From the NCBI GenBank assembly GCA_947476045.1, contig CANJNZ010000019.1, positions 1-63,323 of the forward strand: a stretch of 63,323 nucleotides of DNA, written 5' to 3'. Positions 8,050-17,666 of the stretch are shown here, piece after piece. The DNA is from Chthoniobacteraceae bacterium (GTDB lineage Bacteria > Verrucomicrobiota > Verrucomicrobiia > Chthoniobacterales > Chthoniobacteraceae). Positions within the stretch are counted from its first letter, which is position 1. The number at the start of each line of letters is the position of its first letter. Under the pieces are notes generated by a model. That model saw only the letters and a list, made by a program, of their open reading frames with translations. It was not told where the DNA came from and did not search any database. The position numbers were made by a program, and so were the translations under genes.

Positions 8050-9261
8050 ATGAAAAAATTTCTCCTGCTTGTGTTGCTGGCTGCCCTCGCGGGAGGCGCG
8101 TGGTATTTTTATAAAGGCGGGGAAGGGGAAGCGCCGCAGTATCAGACGGCGGCTATTGCGCGCGGCGATCTTACGCAGGTGGTGACGGCGACGGGGACTT
8201 TGAATCCGGTGCTGAACGTGCAAGTGGGCTGTCAAATCTCAGGGAACATACAGAAACTGCTGGTGGACTTTAACAGTGAAGTGAAAGCGGGGCAGATCGT
8301 GGCGCAACTCGACCCGGCAACTTACGAGGCTGCGGTGAGTCTGGCTGAGGGGGACCTCGCCAATGCGAAGGCGGGGCTCGCGCTTGCAGAGGTCAATGCG
8401 CGGCGGGATGCGGAGCTTTTTAAAAACAAGCTGACGCCACAAGCCGACCACGATGCGGTGCTGGCTGCGCTGGCACAGGCGGGGGCGCTGGTGAGGATGA
8501 AGGAGGCGTCGCTGAAGAAGGCGACGGTGGATTTGGCGCGCTGCACGATTGTTTCGCCGATTGATGGGATTGTGATTTCGCGCGATGTGGATGTGGGGCA
8601 GACGGTGGCAGCGACGATGAATGCGCTGGTGCTTTTCAAAATCGCAAACGACCTTCGCAAAATGCAGATAAATGCAGCAGTGGCAGAGGCGGACATCGGC
8701 AATCTGGAGGTCGGGCAGAATGTTGAATTCACAGTGGATGCCTTCCCGTTACGAACGTTTCACGGGCAGGTGGTGCAAGTGCGCAATGCTGCCACGACGG
8801 TGCAGAATGTGGTGACTTACGACACGGTGATTTCGGTCTCGAATGACGATATGAAATTGAAGCCCGGCATGACGGCGAACGTCTCCGCCATCATCGCACA
8901 GCGGCAGGGCGTGCTGAAAATCCCGAACGCCGCGCTGCGTTTTCGTCCGCCCGAGTCGGCGACGGTCCAGACGCCAGCGACTAGTGTCGAAGCGAGTGGT
9001 GGAGGCGCGCGTCCAGCTAGACAGGGCGGCGGAGGTCGTCCACATGAGAAGCGCCAGACGAGCAGGACTGTGCAGCTTTTTGTTGGCGGAAAACTTCAAC
9101 CTGCGCAGTTGAAGGTCGGTATCAGCGACGGCGTGAATACGGAGTTGCTCGAAGGCGCGAAGGAGGGCGACACGGTGGTGACGGGGTTGATTCAGAAAGC
9201 TTCGGCTCCACCTACGGCAGGAGCGAGCAGTCCACTTGGAGGCGGGCGTCGGCCATTCTAG
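8050..9261 (+). CDS. macA: MacA-like periplasmic adaptor of an ABC efflux pump
   Basis: This 403-residue membrane-fusion protein has an N-terminal anchor (residues 1-22). A split lipoyl domain ('VGCQISGNIQKLLVDFNSEVKAGQIVAQLD' and 'CTIVSPIDGIVISRDVDVGQTV') encloses an alpha-helical hairpin at about 95-160. Beta-barrel and membrane-proximal domains follow ('LKPGMTANVSAII'). A Gly/Arg-rich insert lies at about residues 310-335 and a similar Gly-rich tail closes the protein. It would link the MacB ATPase/permease to an outer-membrane channel, but no TolC gene is adjacent. It is 14 bases upstream of the ATPase gene and divergent from the HtrA-like gene. Confidence 0.88.
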   Translation: MKKFLLLVLLAALAGGAWYFYKGGEGEAPQYQTAAIARGDLTQVVTATGTLNPVLNVQVGCQISGNIQKLLVDFNSEVKAGQIVAQLDPATYEAAVSLAEGDLANAKAGLALAEVNARRDAELFKNKLTPQADHDAVLAALAQAGALVRMKEASLKKATVDLARCTIVSPIDGIVISRDVDVGQTVAATMNALVLFKIANDLRKMQINAAVAEADIGNLEVGQNVEFTVDAFPLRTFHGQVVQVRNAATTVQNVVTYDTVISVSNDDMKLKPGMTANVSAIIAQRQGVLKIPNAALRFRPPESATVQTPATSVEASGGGARPARQGGGGRPHEKRQTSRTVQLFVGGKLQPAQLKVGISDGVNTELLEGAKEGDTVVTGLIQKASAPPTAGASSPLGGGRRPF

Positions 9262-9275
9262 TCACACGAGGCCAA

Positions 9276-10034
9276 ATGAAGCCCGTCATTCAACTGGAGA
9301 ATCTGGAAAAGACTTACCAAAGCGGCGAGGTGGAGGTGCGCGCTGTGCGTGGCGTTTCCCTCACCGTGGAGGCAGGGGAATTTGTCGCGGTGATGGGTGC
9401 GAGCGGCTCGGGGAAATCCACGATGATGAACACCATCGGCTGTCTGGATCGCCCGACAGGTGGACGCTACCTTCTCGATGGCGTGGATGTTTCCGTGCTC
9501 GACCGCGACCGCCTCGCAGACATCCGCAACGAAAAGATCGGCTTCGTATTCCAGGGCTTCAATCTCCTCTCGCGCACCTCCGCTGTGGAGAATGTCGAGC
9601 TGCCGATGCTCTATTCGCGCAGTGGGAAAAGTCCCGCCGACATCCGTGCGAGGGCGCTTGCCGCATTGGCCACCGTGGGTCTCGCCGACCGCGCGGGCCA
9701 TTTTCCAAATCAACTTTCCGGCGGTCAGCAGCAGCGCGTGGCCATCGCGCGTGCGCTTTGCAACGACCCCGCGCTCATCCTTGCCGACGAGCCCACGGGC
9801 AATCTCGATACGCGCACCAGCGTCGAGATCATGGGTGTCTTTCAAAAGCTCAACGACAGCGGAATCACGATCATGATGGTCACGCACGAGCCGGACATCG
9901 CGGCTTTCACCAAGCGCAACATCGTGATGCGCGACGTAGTCATCGTCACTGACAAGCTGGTCGAGCACCGGCATTTCGCCGCCGCCGAATTGAACCAGCC
10001 CGGCGCACCGCAAAGCACCGTGACTGCGGCCTGA
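9276..10034 (+). CDS. macB: MacB-type ABC transporter ATPase
   Basis: The 252-residue ATPase has Walker A 'GASGSGKST' (about residue 41), Q-loop 'FVFQGFNLL', signature '[15 protein letters not shown]', Walker B '[13 protein letters not shown]' and H-loop 'MMVTHEP'. It belongs to the LolD/MacB/FtsE branch that powers mechanotransmission-type export. Here ATPase and permease are separate genes, unlike the fused E. coli MacB. The 20-residue C-terminal tail is extra. It is part of the macA-ATPase-permease operon, with gaps of 14 and 12 bases. Confidence 0.9.
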   Translation: MKPVIQLENLEKTYQSGEVEVRAVRGVSLTVEAGEFVAVMGASGSGKSTMMNTIGCLDRPTGGRYLLDGVDVSVLDRDRLADIRNEKIGFVFQGFNLLSRTSAVENVELPMLYSRSGKSPADIRARALAALATVGLADRAGHFPNQLSGGQQQRVAIARALCNDPALILADEPTGNLDTRTSVEIMGVFQKLNDSGITIMMVTHEPDIAAFTKRNIVMRDVVIVTDKLVEHRHFAAAELNQPGAPQSTVTAA

Positions 10035-10046
10035 ACCATCCCGACC

Positions 10047-11264
10047 GTGAAACACACCGCCACCATTCGCATCGCTCTGCGCGCACTCCGCCGCAACAAA
10101 CTGCGCACCGCGCTCACGATGCTGGGAATCATCATCGGCGTTGGCGCGGTCGTGGCGATGGTCGGCATCGGCGCGGGCGCGAAAGCGCAAGTCGAAGCGC
10201 AGATCGCCACGCTCGGACAGAATGTGATCCTCGTCATGTCGGGCACCACCACCGCGAGCGGGATTCGCACGGGGTGGGGGAGCGCTGGCACTTTGAAAGT
10301 AGAGGACGCAGACGCCATCGCCCGCGAAATCTCCGGCGTCGCAGCAGTCAGCCCGGAGGTTCGCTCAGCCATGCAAGTGGCTGCCGGCAACCAGAACGCA
10401 ATGACGCAGATTCTCGGCGAGGGTGCCGACTATTTCACCATCCGGCAGTGGCCTTTCAAAAGTGGAGGTTCATTCACCGAGCAGGACGTGCGCGGTGCTA
10501 ACAAAGTCTGCGTGATCGGCCAGACGACTGCACGCACGCTCTTCGGCGATGCCGATCCCGTGGGCGAGATCATCCGCATCAAACAAGTGCCTTTCATCAT
10601 CACCGGCGTGTTGACGCCAAAGGGAATGTCCATGATGGGAAGCGACCAGGACGACGTCGTAATTCTCCCCTACACCAGCGCGATGAAGCGCGTCATGGGG
10701 CAGACGATGTTGCGCGGGATGAACATTCAGGCGGCGAGTGCCGACGTGCTGCTGCAAGTGCAGGATCAAATCACCACATTGCTCCGGCAAAGGCACCGCA
10801 TCCAGCCGGGCCGGGACGACGACTTCACCGTGCGCGGGCAGCAGGACATCGCCACAATGGCCACCGAGCAATCCAAGACCATGACCATCCTCCTCGCCGC
10901 CGTGGCAGGCGTATCCCTCGTCGTCGGCGGCATCGGCATTATGAACATCATGCTCGTGAGCGTCACCGAGCGCACCCGCGAAATCGGCATCCGCATGGCC
11001 GTCGGTGCGCACGGCAGCGACATCCTTCTTCAATTCCTCATCGAAAGCATCACCCTCAGCTCCCTCGGCGGGCTTATCGGCATCCTGCTCGGAATCCTCT
11101 CCTCCTACCTGCTCTCCACCATCGCCCACTGGCCGACGATGGTTTCCCCCGCATCCATCGTCGTGGCATTTCTCTTCAGCGCCGGCGTCGGCATCTTCTT
11201 CGGCTACTACCCCGCGCAAAAAGCCGCTGCTCTCGATCCGATAGATGCCCTTCGCTACGAGTGA
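10047..11264 (+). CDS. macB: MacB-type ABC transporter permease
   Basis: The 405-residue permease of the FtsX/MacB family has a first membrane helix after 'LRRNKLRTALTMLGIIIGVGAVVAM', a large periplasmic domain (about 45-270) and three closing helices. The third-helix motif 'VGGIGIMNIMLVSVTERTREIGIRMAVGA' is typical of MacB. It starts with GTG at 10047. Together with the two upstream genes it should form a tripartite pump for peptides, lipopeptides or antibiotics; the substrate cannot be told from sequence. It converges on the radical SAM gene with a 13-base gap. Confidence 0.9.
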   Translation: MKHTATIRIALRALRRNKLRTALTMLGIIIGVGAVVAMVGIGAGAKAQVEAQIATLGQNVILVMSGTTTASGIRTGWGSAGTLKVEDADAIAREISGVAAVSPEVRSAMQVAAGNQNAMTQILGEGADYFTIRQWPFKSGGSFTEQDVRGANKVCVIGQTTARTLFGDADPVGEIIRIKQVPFIITGVLTPKGMSMMGSDQDDVVILPYTSAMKRVMGQTMLRGMNIQAASADVLLQVQDQITTLLRQRHRIQPGRDDDFTVRGQQDIATMATEQSKTMTILLAAVAGVSLVVGGIGIMNIMLVSVTERTREIGIRMAVGAHGSDILLQFLIESITLSSLGGLIGILLGILSSYLLSTIAHWPTMVSPASIVVAFLFSAGVGIFFGYYPAQKAAALDPIDALRYE

Positions 11265-11277
11265 GCGGATGCTTTTT

Positions 11278-12225
11278 TCATCGAGCAACTTCTCCGGTGC
11301 AACTGCTGCCTGCTCCGGCGGTGCAGGCGAGGCAGTGGTTGCCGGTGAGAATTCCGCGGTTTTCCAAATACTCGGGTGTGACATCCCAAAGGTAGAGCGG
11401 CTTGCCGTTGCGAAGCTGCATATTGAGCATCTGGTTGAAGTCGCAGTCATAGACTTCGCCGCGCCAGCCGACGTTGATGGTGCTGCGGCACATGAGGCCG
11501 TCCACGGTCGTTGGATTAAATGAGTTGGCGAGGAGTTCGAGGTATTCGTCCCATTTTCCCTGCTCGCGGAGGTCGCCGGCAAAGCGGGCGATGGGCTGGT
11601 TGGTGATGGTGAAGAGGCGGGTGAAGACGATGCCGAATTCGCGGGAGAGGGCTTCTTTGTAGTCGGCCTCCAGTTCGGCCTGCGGGCCGGGGAGGTTTGC
11701 GCCGAGAGGATTATAAACTAGGGAAAGCGGAAGGCGGGTGCCGTAGCCGACGGCGTTGAGCTTGCGCAGGGCGCTGATGCTTTTTTCGAAGACACCTTCG
11801 CCGCGCTGGGCGTTGACGTTCTCGGCGGAGTAGCACGGGAGGGAGGCGACGACTTCGACTTGATGCGAGGCGAGGTATTCGGGGAGGTCGGCGTAGGGCT
11901 TGGTCTCGATGATGGTGAGGTTGTTCCGATCAATGACGTGCGAGCCGACGCTGCGGGAGGTTTCGACGAAATAGCGGAAGTGCTCGCTCAGCTCGGGTGC
12001 GCCGCCGGTGATGTCCACAATCTCCGGGCGGTGCTGCTCGATCCATGCACCGACTTTTTTAGCATCGGCCTCGGTGATCATTTCAGTGCGCCACGGCGCG
12101 GCGTCCACGTGGCAGTGGCGGCAGGTCTGGTTGCACTTGCGCCCGACGTTGATTTGCAAGGTGCGGAATTTTCCACGGCGTAGCGTGAGTCCGTGGTCGG
12201 CGAGTTGCTGTTCAAAGCGGTTCAT
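11278..12225 (-). CDS. arsS: ArsS-like radical SAM protein (Cys form)
   Basis: The protein (315 residues from ATG 12225; a GTG three codons earlier is possible) has the radical SAM cluster motif 'CNQTCRHCH' (about residues 33-41) and 'DITGGAPEL' for SAM binding. A Cys-rich C-terminal domain closes it ('DGLMCRSTINVGWRGEVYDCDFNQM' ... 'CLACTAGAGSSCTGEV'). This is the family named after ArsS, implicated in arsenosugar biosynthesis. Many members carry selenocysteine in the 'GAGSS-U' motif; here the residue is an ordinary Cys. No arsM-type methyltransferase is nearby, so the substrate is uncertain. Confidence 0.8.
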   Translation of the reverse strand: MNRFEQQLADHGLTLRRGKFRTLQINVGRKCNQTCRHCHVDAAPWRTEMITEADAKKVGAWIEQHRPEIVDITGGAPELSEHFRYFVETSRSVGSHVIDRNNLTIIETKPYADLPEYLASHQVEVVASLPCYSAENVNAQRGEGVFEKSISALRKLNAVGYGTRLPLSLVYNPLGANLPGPQAELEADYKEALSREFGIVFTRLFTITNQPIARFAGDLREQGKWDEYLELLANSFNPTTVDGLMCRSTINVGWRGEVYDCDFNQMLNMQLRNGKPLYLWDVTPEYLENRGILTGNHCLACTAGAGSSCTGEVAR

Positions 12226-12320
12226 GGCAAGCACGGGAGTAGTGGATGCGGGGATGCTTGGGAAGCGGGGATATTTGAACTCCGCTTGCCCTCGACGACC
12301 ATGTGCCTTACCAAGCGGGA

Positions 12321-13708
12321 ATGCGCACGGCTCTTACAATCCTACTCATCGGAAGTGCATTTGCGTTCGCCGCAGGCCCAGCTCGCCGCACTGCCAAGGT
12401 GAGTCGGCGAACCCCGAACGTCGCCAGCGCGCCAATTGTGAGCCAGACTCCGGTCGTGCCGGCGGGATCACGCTTTGTGATGTCGCATTTCAAGTCGAAC
12501 AATCATGGCGGTGACGAGCGGCTTTATATTTCCGTGTCGCCGGATGCTCTCAACTGGACGGCGCTCAACGGTGGCAATCCCGTATGGCAGCCGGTGGGCT
12601 GGGCGGGCTTTGAAAATGTCGTGCGCGACCCGGCGATTATCTTCAACTCCGGCTACTACTGGGTTGCCTACACTTCCGGCAACTACGGCAGGCACGCTTC
12701 GTTCGGGCTGGTGAAGTCCACGGATTTGCTGAACTGGACGCTCGTGGGTGAAATCGCGTGCGTTCTGCCGGGGCGACCGGGCAGCTTACTTGGAATCCGT
12801 GTTTCTTTCGCGATGGCGATGGATCGGTTCACATCCTCATCGCCATCAGCCCCGATGGCGCGCCGTCCATTTCCCCCATACCGAACTTGCGCGCACACGA
12901 GATACACCCGACGAGCGCCGACTGGACCCAATGGAGCACGCCCGTCCCGCTGGCATTGCCGAGCACGAACACCAACGAGTTTTTTGCATGGCGGGAGGGC
13001 ACGACCTACCACGGAATCTATGTGGATTTTCAGCAGAATGCGCGGTGGATTCATGTCACTTCGAACAACCTGATTACAGGATGGGGCGGTGCAACATCTC
13101 TCTACCACGATAGCTGGGAAGGCGGCCAAATGCTGAAGAAGCCCACAGGCGGCTACCGGCTGTTCATTGAGCCCGGCGACAACGACCGGTTTGTGGGCGG
13201 CGGTTATCGCTATGTGGAGGGAAGCAGCACATTCACCGGCTTCGACAACCGAATCCCGAGAAATGAGCAGGTGCTCATGCGCAATGGAAAGATGACTGCC
13301 ATCGAAGGTGTCGCCACATTTACCCAATGGCAGGCCGCAAAGCTCAATGCACTACCAGCAGCACAACAAAGCCCGCTTGCGGATCCCGACGGCGATGGGC
13401 TGACGAATCTCATGGAGTGCGCCCTTGATTTGAATCCGCTCGTTTCAGACTCCATCGCTGCGACTCCTGTTTTCCTCACACAATCCGCCGGTCAGGACTA
13501 CGCAACGCTCCGCTATCGCCGTCTTCGGCAACTCGCAGGCGTGAGCTATGTGGTTGAATGTTCGGGTGATTTAGTCACTTGGAACTCAGATCAGGAAATC
13601 TCGGCCACACTCATGACCGATGGCACTGAATTGGTGGAGGCGCGGGACACGGTGCCAGCGTTCAACGGCTCACGCTTTCTTCGTCTGCGTGTCATTCTCC
13701 AACCGTAG
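12321..13708 (+). pseudogene. Secreted GH43-like beta-propeller protein, split by a -1 frameshift
   Basis: Two overlapping frames together encode one protein of about 462 residues. The first (ATG 12321, signal peptide 'TALTILLIGSAFAFA') carries 'NVVRDPAIIFNSGYYWVAYTSG', typical of GH43/GH32-type five-bladed propellers. It runs to 'VGEIACVLPG' near 12770. The homologous continuation 'GATGQLTWNPCFFRDGDGSVHIL' lies in the next frame. One extra G in the run at 12770-12773 would join them exactly. The C-terminal part has 'DPDGDGLTNLMECALDLNP', a Ca-binding thrombospondin-3-like module common in this phylum, and a beta-sandwich end. It is either a real disruption or a homopolymer sequencing error. 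Confidence 0.75.
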
Positions 13709-13713
13709 AGCAA

Positions 13714-14718
13714 TCATGCCGCTGCTTTCAACTCGGCGAAAAAGAGGCGGCCTGAACTGGTTTGCAGCACGCTGCTGACGGTGACGGTGGTGACTTTGCC
13801 GAGGAGTGGGCGGGCGTGGTTGACGACGATCATGGTGCCGTCGCCGAGGTAGCCGACGGCTTGATGAGCATCGCGGCCTTCGCGGGTGAGGGAGAGTTCT
13901 ACATCGTCGCCGACGCTGAGCGCGGGGCGGAGGGCTTTGTTGAGTTCGTTGAGGTTGAGGGCGGTGATGCCTTGCAAGCGTGCGATGCTGCAAAGATTGC
14001 CGTCGTTGGAGAGGAGGCGGGCATTCAGGATTTTGGCGAGTTGGACGAGCTTGGTGTCCACAGCGCCAAATGTGTCCACGGTGCCTTCGTGGATGGTGAG
14101 GTTGAGGGCCGGGTTGCGTTGCATTTCCTGCAAGCGGGCAAGGGCGATGCGGCCTTTGTCGCGCTTGGCGGAGTCGCTGGAGTCGGCGAGGACTTGCAGT
14201 TCATCGAGCACGAAGCTGGGGACGACGAAGGAGCCGCGCAGGAAGCCGGTGGCGACGAGTTCGGGGAGACGCCCGTCGAGGATAATGTTGGAATCCACGA
14301 GGACAGGGACTTCGGGTTCGCGCTCGGCGCGAAAGCGGACGAAGGGGATGATGATTGCGAATTCGTCGCGGTTGCTGCGGACGGCGAGCATCATGCCGAG
14401 ATAGCTGAAGGTCGCGTGGACGCCGAGGCCGACGAGCCAGCGAACATTCGGGTCGTTTTGCTTTAACATCTCGGAACCGAGCAGGAGACGCGATGCGATG
14501 AACCCGAGCAGCAGACCAAAGGTGGCGCAGGAAAACATGCGCAGGGTGAAGCCCTTGAGGAGGCGATCAGCAAGAACCACCGAAAGACCGAAGACAACCC
14601 CTCCGCAGATGCCCAGCTTTGAGGCGTTCCAAAAGTAAAAGCCGATTTCATTGCCGAGAAACGCGCCGAAGATGACGAAGAGCGATCGGAGCAGATTGAT
14701 GGTTGGGCCGTTGTTCAT
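13714..14718 (-). CDS. Membrane-anchored PIN-TRAM domain protein (YacL-like)
   Basis: The 334-residue protein has about four N-terminal membrane helices, then a PIN nuclease-like domain: 'VLVDSNIILDGRLPEL', 'FVVPSFVLDELQVLADS', 'RGRIALARL'-like 'KGRIALARLQEM', 'VDTKLVQLAKILNARLLSNDGNL'. A C-terminal TRAM domain follows ('ALSVGDDVELSLTREGRDAHQAVGYLGDGTMIVV'). The acidic PIN residues appear intact. This is the layout of Bacillus YacL. ATG 14718 is chosen over the upstream TTG at 14739. It probably acts on RNA at the membrane; the actual target is unknown. It lies downstream of mlaEFD in the same orientation. Confidence 0.85.
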   Translation of the reverse strand: MNNGPTINLLRSLFVIFGAFLGNEIGFYFWNASKLGICGGVVFGLSVVLADRLLKGFTLRMFSCATFGLLLGFIASRLLLGSEMLKQNDPNVRWLVGLGVHATFSYLGMMLAVRSNRDEFAIIIPFVRFRAEREPEVPVLVDSNIILDGRLPELVATGFLRGSFVVPSFVLDELQVLADSSDSAKRDKGRIALARLQEMQRNPALNLTIHEGTVDTFGAVDTKLVQLAKILNARLLSNDGNLCSIARLQGITALNLNELNKALRPALSVGDDVELSLTREGRDAHQAVGYLGDGTMIVVNHARPLLGKVTTVTVSSVLQTSSGRLFFAELKAAA

Positions 14719-14781
14719 GAATTGGCTTCTAATGAGCAATGGTCAGGCCATTGCCGCAAGGGAGTTTCTACGCAGCCGCGC

Positions 14782-15702
14782 CTACTTCTCCTTGTTTTTA
14801 TACCAAAGGACGCCGTGCTCGCGGAGATTGCGGATGAGTGTTTTGAGATCCGCCGCCGTCTCCTGATCGGAAATGAGCATCCCCAATGTGCCCTTGCCGC
14901 TGCTGGCTTTGTTGATGAGGACTTTTGCGGAGTCGAAGGTCTTTGTCGCGGTGTCGGCTGTCTTGCGAATGTCGCCGATGGCACCTTTAATGTCCGCCGC
15001 AGCGTCGTCCACTTTGCCCATGGCTCCCTTGGCGGCATCCATCGCTTCCTTGAGTGTGCCGACTGCGTCCTTGGCCTTGGCGACGACGACGTCGAGTCCC
15101 TTGGAGGTTTCCTTCAAATTGACGGTGGTCTCGCGAAAATTGGTGATGCTCTCCTCGAGATTCTTGAGGTTTTTCGGCCCAAGTAGTTCTTCGCGCACGT
15201 CCTTGATGGGCTTCTCCAGTTCCTGCAGCCGCTTTTTCATCTCCTCGATCACGCCACCGCTTTCTGCCGTGAGTTCGGCGATACCCTTGAGGCGCGTGCC
15301 GACCACACTGTCGCCGTCCTGGAGCAGTGTGTTCATGTCCGGGTTTGGCGGCATCTCGATGGAGACGTAGGCGTCGCCCATCATGCCCGAGGAGCCGATG
15401 ATGAAGATGGCTCCCTTGGGGATTTTCACGCCCTCGCGGATGCGCAGCGGGACGGTGACGGCGTAGCGCCCCTCGACGAGCGCGGGTGCCAGTTCCGTAA
15501 AACCGATGCGTGCGCCGAACATCAACACATCGCCGCCCTTGAGCAGGCCGCTGGCGTTGGGGAATTCGGCATTGAGCGTGTAGAATTTTTCAAGCCCCTG
15601 GCCGAGCTTGCCAAATTTGACGGAGAGAAATGCGATGAGGCCGATGCCAATGAGGATGAAAAGCCCCACTTTCCATTCGGTGCCGCGATATTGTTCGTTC
15701 AT
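14782..15702 (-). CDS. mlaD: MlaD-like MCE-domain protein
   Basis: The 306-residue protein has one N-terminal membrane anchor ('VGLFILIGIGLIAFLSVKFG') and an MCE domain (about 35-120: 'ASGLLKGGDVLMFGARIGF' ... 'IPKGAIFIIGSSGMMGDAYVSIE'). A long helical region (about 160-290) with alanine-rich coiled-coil character follows. It is the substrate-binding ring of an outer-membrane lipid transporter. ATG 15702 is chosen because it sits 4 bases after the mlaF stop and opens the anchor; upstream codons are overlap with mlaF. Longer than E. coli MlaD (about 183) because of the coiled-coil tail. Confidence 0.85.
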   Translation of the reverse strand: MNEQYRGTEWKVGLFILIGIGLIAFLSVKFGKLGQGLEKFYTLNAEFPNASGLLKGGDVLMFGARIGFTELAPALVEGRYAVTVPLRIREGVKIPKGAIFIIGSSGMMGDAYVSIEMPPNPDMNTLLQDGDSVVGTRLKGIAELTAESGGVIEEMKKRLQELEKPIKDVREELLGPKNLKNLEESITNFRETTVNLKETSKGLDVVVAKAKDAVGTLKEAMDAAKGAMGKVDDAAADIKGAIGDIRKTADTATKTFDSAKVLINKASSGKGTLGMLISDQETAADLKTLIRNLREHGVLWYKNKEK

Positions 15703-15706
15703 GGTT

Positions 15707-16447
15707 TTAGGTGTCGGTGTCGCCGCTGCGGCCTTCGATGAAGTCCGTGATTTCCTTGTCCTTGCTCGCGCGCATTTCATCCGGGGTGCCGGAAAAATGG
15801 ACGCGCCCCTCGTGGATGAAGGCAATGTGGTCGGCGCAGTGAAAGGCGGTCTTCATGTCGTGGGTGACGACTATGGAAGTGACACCAAGCCTGCGCTGCA
15901 AGCGGCGAATCATGTGGTTGATGCTGTCGCTGGTGACGGGATCGAGCCCGGTGGTGGGCTCGTCGTAGAGGATGCAGCGCGGTTTGCCGATGATGGTGCG
16001 GGCAAGCCCCACGCGCTTCCTCATGCCGCCGCTGAGCGCGCTCGGAGCCTTTTTCTGCTCGCCGGGAAGATCCACCATTTCGAGCGCCTCGGCGATGCGC
16101 TCGTTGATGATTTTCATGTCGCGGATGCCCTGCTCCTGCAACGGGAAGGCGAGGTTTTCTTCGACGCTCATCGAGTCGAAGAGCGCGGCACTTTGAAAAA
16201 GCATTCCGATCTTGCGGCGGACATCGGTGAGCTTGCGCTCGGGCAGGCCGGTGATGGATTCGCCGTCCACGAGCACTTCGCCGGAGTCCGGTTTCAGGAG
16301 GCCGATGAGGTGCTTGAGAACCACGCTCTTGCCGCAGCCCGAGCGCCCGAGCACGACGAGCGTCTGGCCCTCCTGCACCGTGAGGCTGACGCCGCACAGG
16401 ACGGCCTTGCTGCCGAAGCTTTTGGTGAGGTCGCGTGTTTCGATCAT
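15707..16447 (-). CDS. mlaF: MlaF-like ABC transporter ATPase
   Basis: The 246-residue ATPase has Walker A 'GRSGCGKSV', signature 'LSGGMRKRVGLARTI', Walker B 'CILYDEPTTGLDP' and H-loop 'VVTHDM'. The 'SGGMRKRV' signature is characteristic of MCE-linked ATPases. The start overlaps the mlaE stop (TAATG), showing translational coupling. It energises lipid movement with MlaE and MlaD. The family usually also has periplasmic MlaC and cytoplasmic MlaB; neither is here. Confidence 0.92.
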   Translation of the reverse strand: MIETRDLTKSFGSKAVLCGVSLTVQEGQTLVVLGRSGCGKSVVLKHLIGLLKPDSGEVLVDGESITGLPERKLTDVRRKIGMLFQSAALFDSMSVEENLAFPLQEQGIRDMKIINERIAEALEMVDLPGEQKKAPSALSGGMRKRVGLARTIIGKPRCILYDEPTTGLDPVTSDSINHMIRRLQRRLGVTSIVVTHDMKTAFHCADHIAFIHEGRVHFSGTPDEMRASKDKEITDFIEGRSGDTDT

Positions 16448-17226
16448 TAGCCGGCGGGAAAAAAGATGTTCAGTGCGAAGGTGAGGATGAAATTCAAGCC
16501 GAGGATTCCCAGCGAAGCGATGACGACCGCCTCCGTGGGCGCGCGGCCAACTCCTGCGGCACCGTTCTCGGCCTTCAACCCCTGATGGCAGGCAACGATG
16601 ACGATGACAATTCCGAAAAAATAGCCTTTAATCAGCGACATGATCACATCGCGTCCGGTTGTCCAATTGATGAGATTTTTCAGATAACCGGCCTCGGGGA
16701 TTCCGAATACCGGGACTGCGACAAGATAGGACGCGAGGATGCCAAACGCGCAGCACTCCGCGACCAGTAGCGGCATGGAAATCATCATCGCCAGCACCCG
16801 GGGGGTGACGAGGTAGTCCACCGGATGCACGCCGAGTGAACGCAGCGCGTCCACCTGCTCGGTCACTTTCATCGTGCCAATCTCCGCAGCGATGGATGCG
16901 CCGACGCGTCCCGCGACCATGAGCCCGGAGAGCGCCGGCCCCAATTCGCGGAAAAGCGAGACGCTCACCACGCTGCCCACCGCCGAGTCCATGCCGAAGC
17001 GGTGGAATTGAAAAAATGTCTGCGCCGCAAATACAGCGCCCGTGAACGCGCCCGTCACGAGCACCACAAGCTGGGAACGCGCGCCCATTTCCACGACTTG
17101 CCGCATCGCCAGACGCCAGCGCACGGGCGCACCGAAGAGCGATCTCAGTGCCTCGACGACTAGCTGCGCGAGTTCGCCAAAATAATTGAGCAGCAAAAAA
17201 AGAGAGCGACCGATTTGGGTAAGCAT
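16447..17226 (-). CDS. mlaE: MlaE-like permease
   Basis: The 259-residue permease of the MlaE family has 'RQVVEMGARSQLVVLVTGAFTGAVFAAQ' at the N-terminus and the conserved 'ELGPALSGLMVAGRVGASIAAEIGTMKVTEQVDALRSLG' loop, followed by several membrane helices. First gene of the mlaEFD operon on the minus strand. The protein would form the inner-membrane core of an intermembrane phospholipid transporter. Confidence 0.92.
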   Translation of the reverse strand: MLTQIGRSLFLLLNYFGELAQLVVEALRSLFGAPVRWRLAMRQVVEMGARSQLVVLVTGAFTGAVFAAQTFFQFHRFGMDSAVGSVVSVSLFRELGPALSGLMVAGRVGASIAAEIGTMKVTEQVDALRSLGVHPVDYLVTPRVLAMMISMPLLVAECCAFGILASYLVAVPVFGIPEAGYLKNLINWTTGRDVIMSLIKGYFFGIVIVIVACHQGLKAENGAAGVGRAPTEAVVIASLGILGLNFILTFALNIFFPAG

Positions 17227-17266
17227 ATTTGCGTAGCGCGCCAGCCTTCACCTCGCAGTCGCCGCC

Positions 17267-17539
17267 TTATGCCGGCAGCGTGATGGGCTGGGTTTTTGAT
17301 TTCTTGGGATTTAACTCCTGCGGAATCGTGCCCACGATTTTCGCGGAAAGTCCGAGCTTGGTGAAAATGCTTTTCAACTCCGTAAGCGTGAACGTGGGCG
17401 AATCGAACTCCATGTAGACGATGTCGTGATTGCTATCCACTTTGTAGTGCAATCCGGGGATGGTTTCGAGTTCGTGATCCAGCTCCAGAATTTTCTCCAG
17501 ATTGCGGACACCTGCTGCATAGACCTCAAGTTCAATCAT
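17267..17539 (-). CDS. Small ferredoxin-fold-like hypothetical protein
   Basis: The 90-residue protein shows a beta-alpha-beta-beta-alpha-beta pattern: 'IELEVYAAGVRNLEKILEL', 'IPGLHYKVDSNHDIVYMEFD', 'TLTELKSIFTKLGLSAKIVG'. That suggests a heavy-metal-associated-like ferredoxin fold without the CxxC metal site. ATG 17539 is used because the upstream extension is basic and unstructured. It lies 40 bases upstream of mlaE in the same orientation and divergent from the pgsA-like gene. Function unknown. Confidence 0.65.
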   Translation of the reverse strand: MIELEVYAAGVRNLEKILELDHELETIPGLHYKVDSNHDIVYMEFDSPTFTLTELKSIFTKLGLSAKIVGTIPQELNPKKSKTQPITLPA

Positions 17540-17666
17540 GGTGTTGGGTGTGTTTTCGTGAACTCTAAGCAGCGGCCTATGCGCTGGCAAAATTAATTTA
17601 CACATCTCATGCAGACTGCGCGGCTTGCTTGTCGTCCTCGTAGCTGGCATTTTCCGCGCACACCGC

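Noticed and set aside
11278-12225. Selenoprotein
   Set aside because: The position that is selenocysteine in some ArsS relatives is coded as Cys, and the frame ends at a normal stop.
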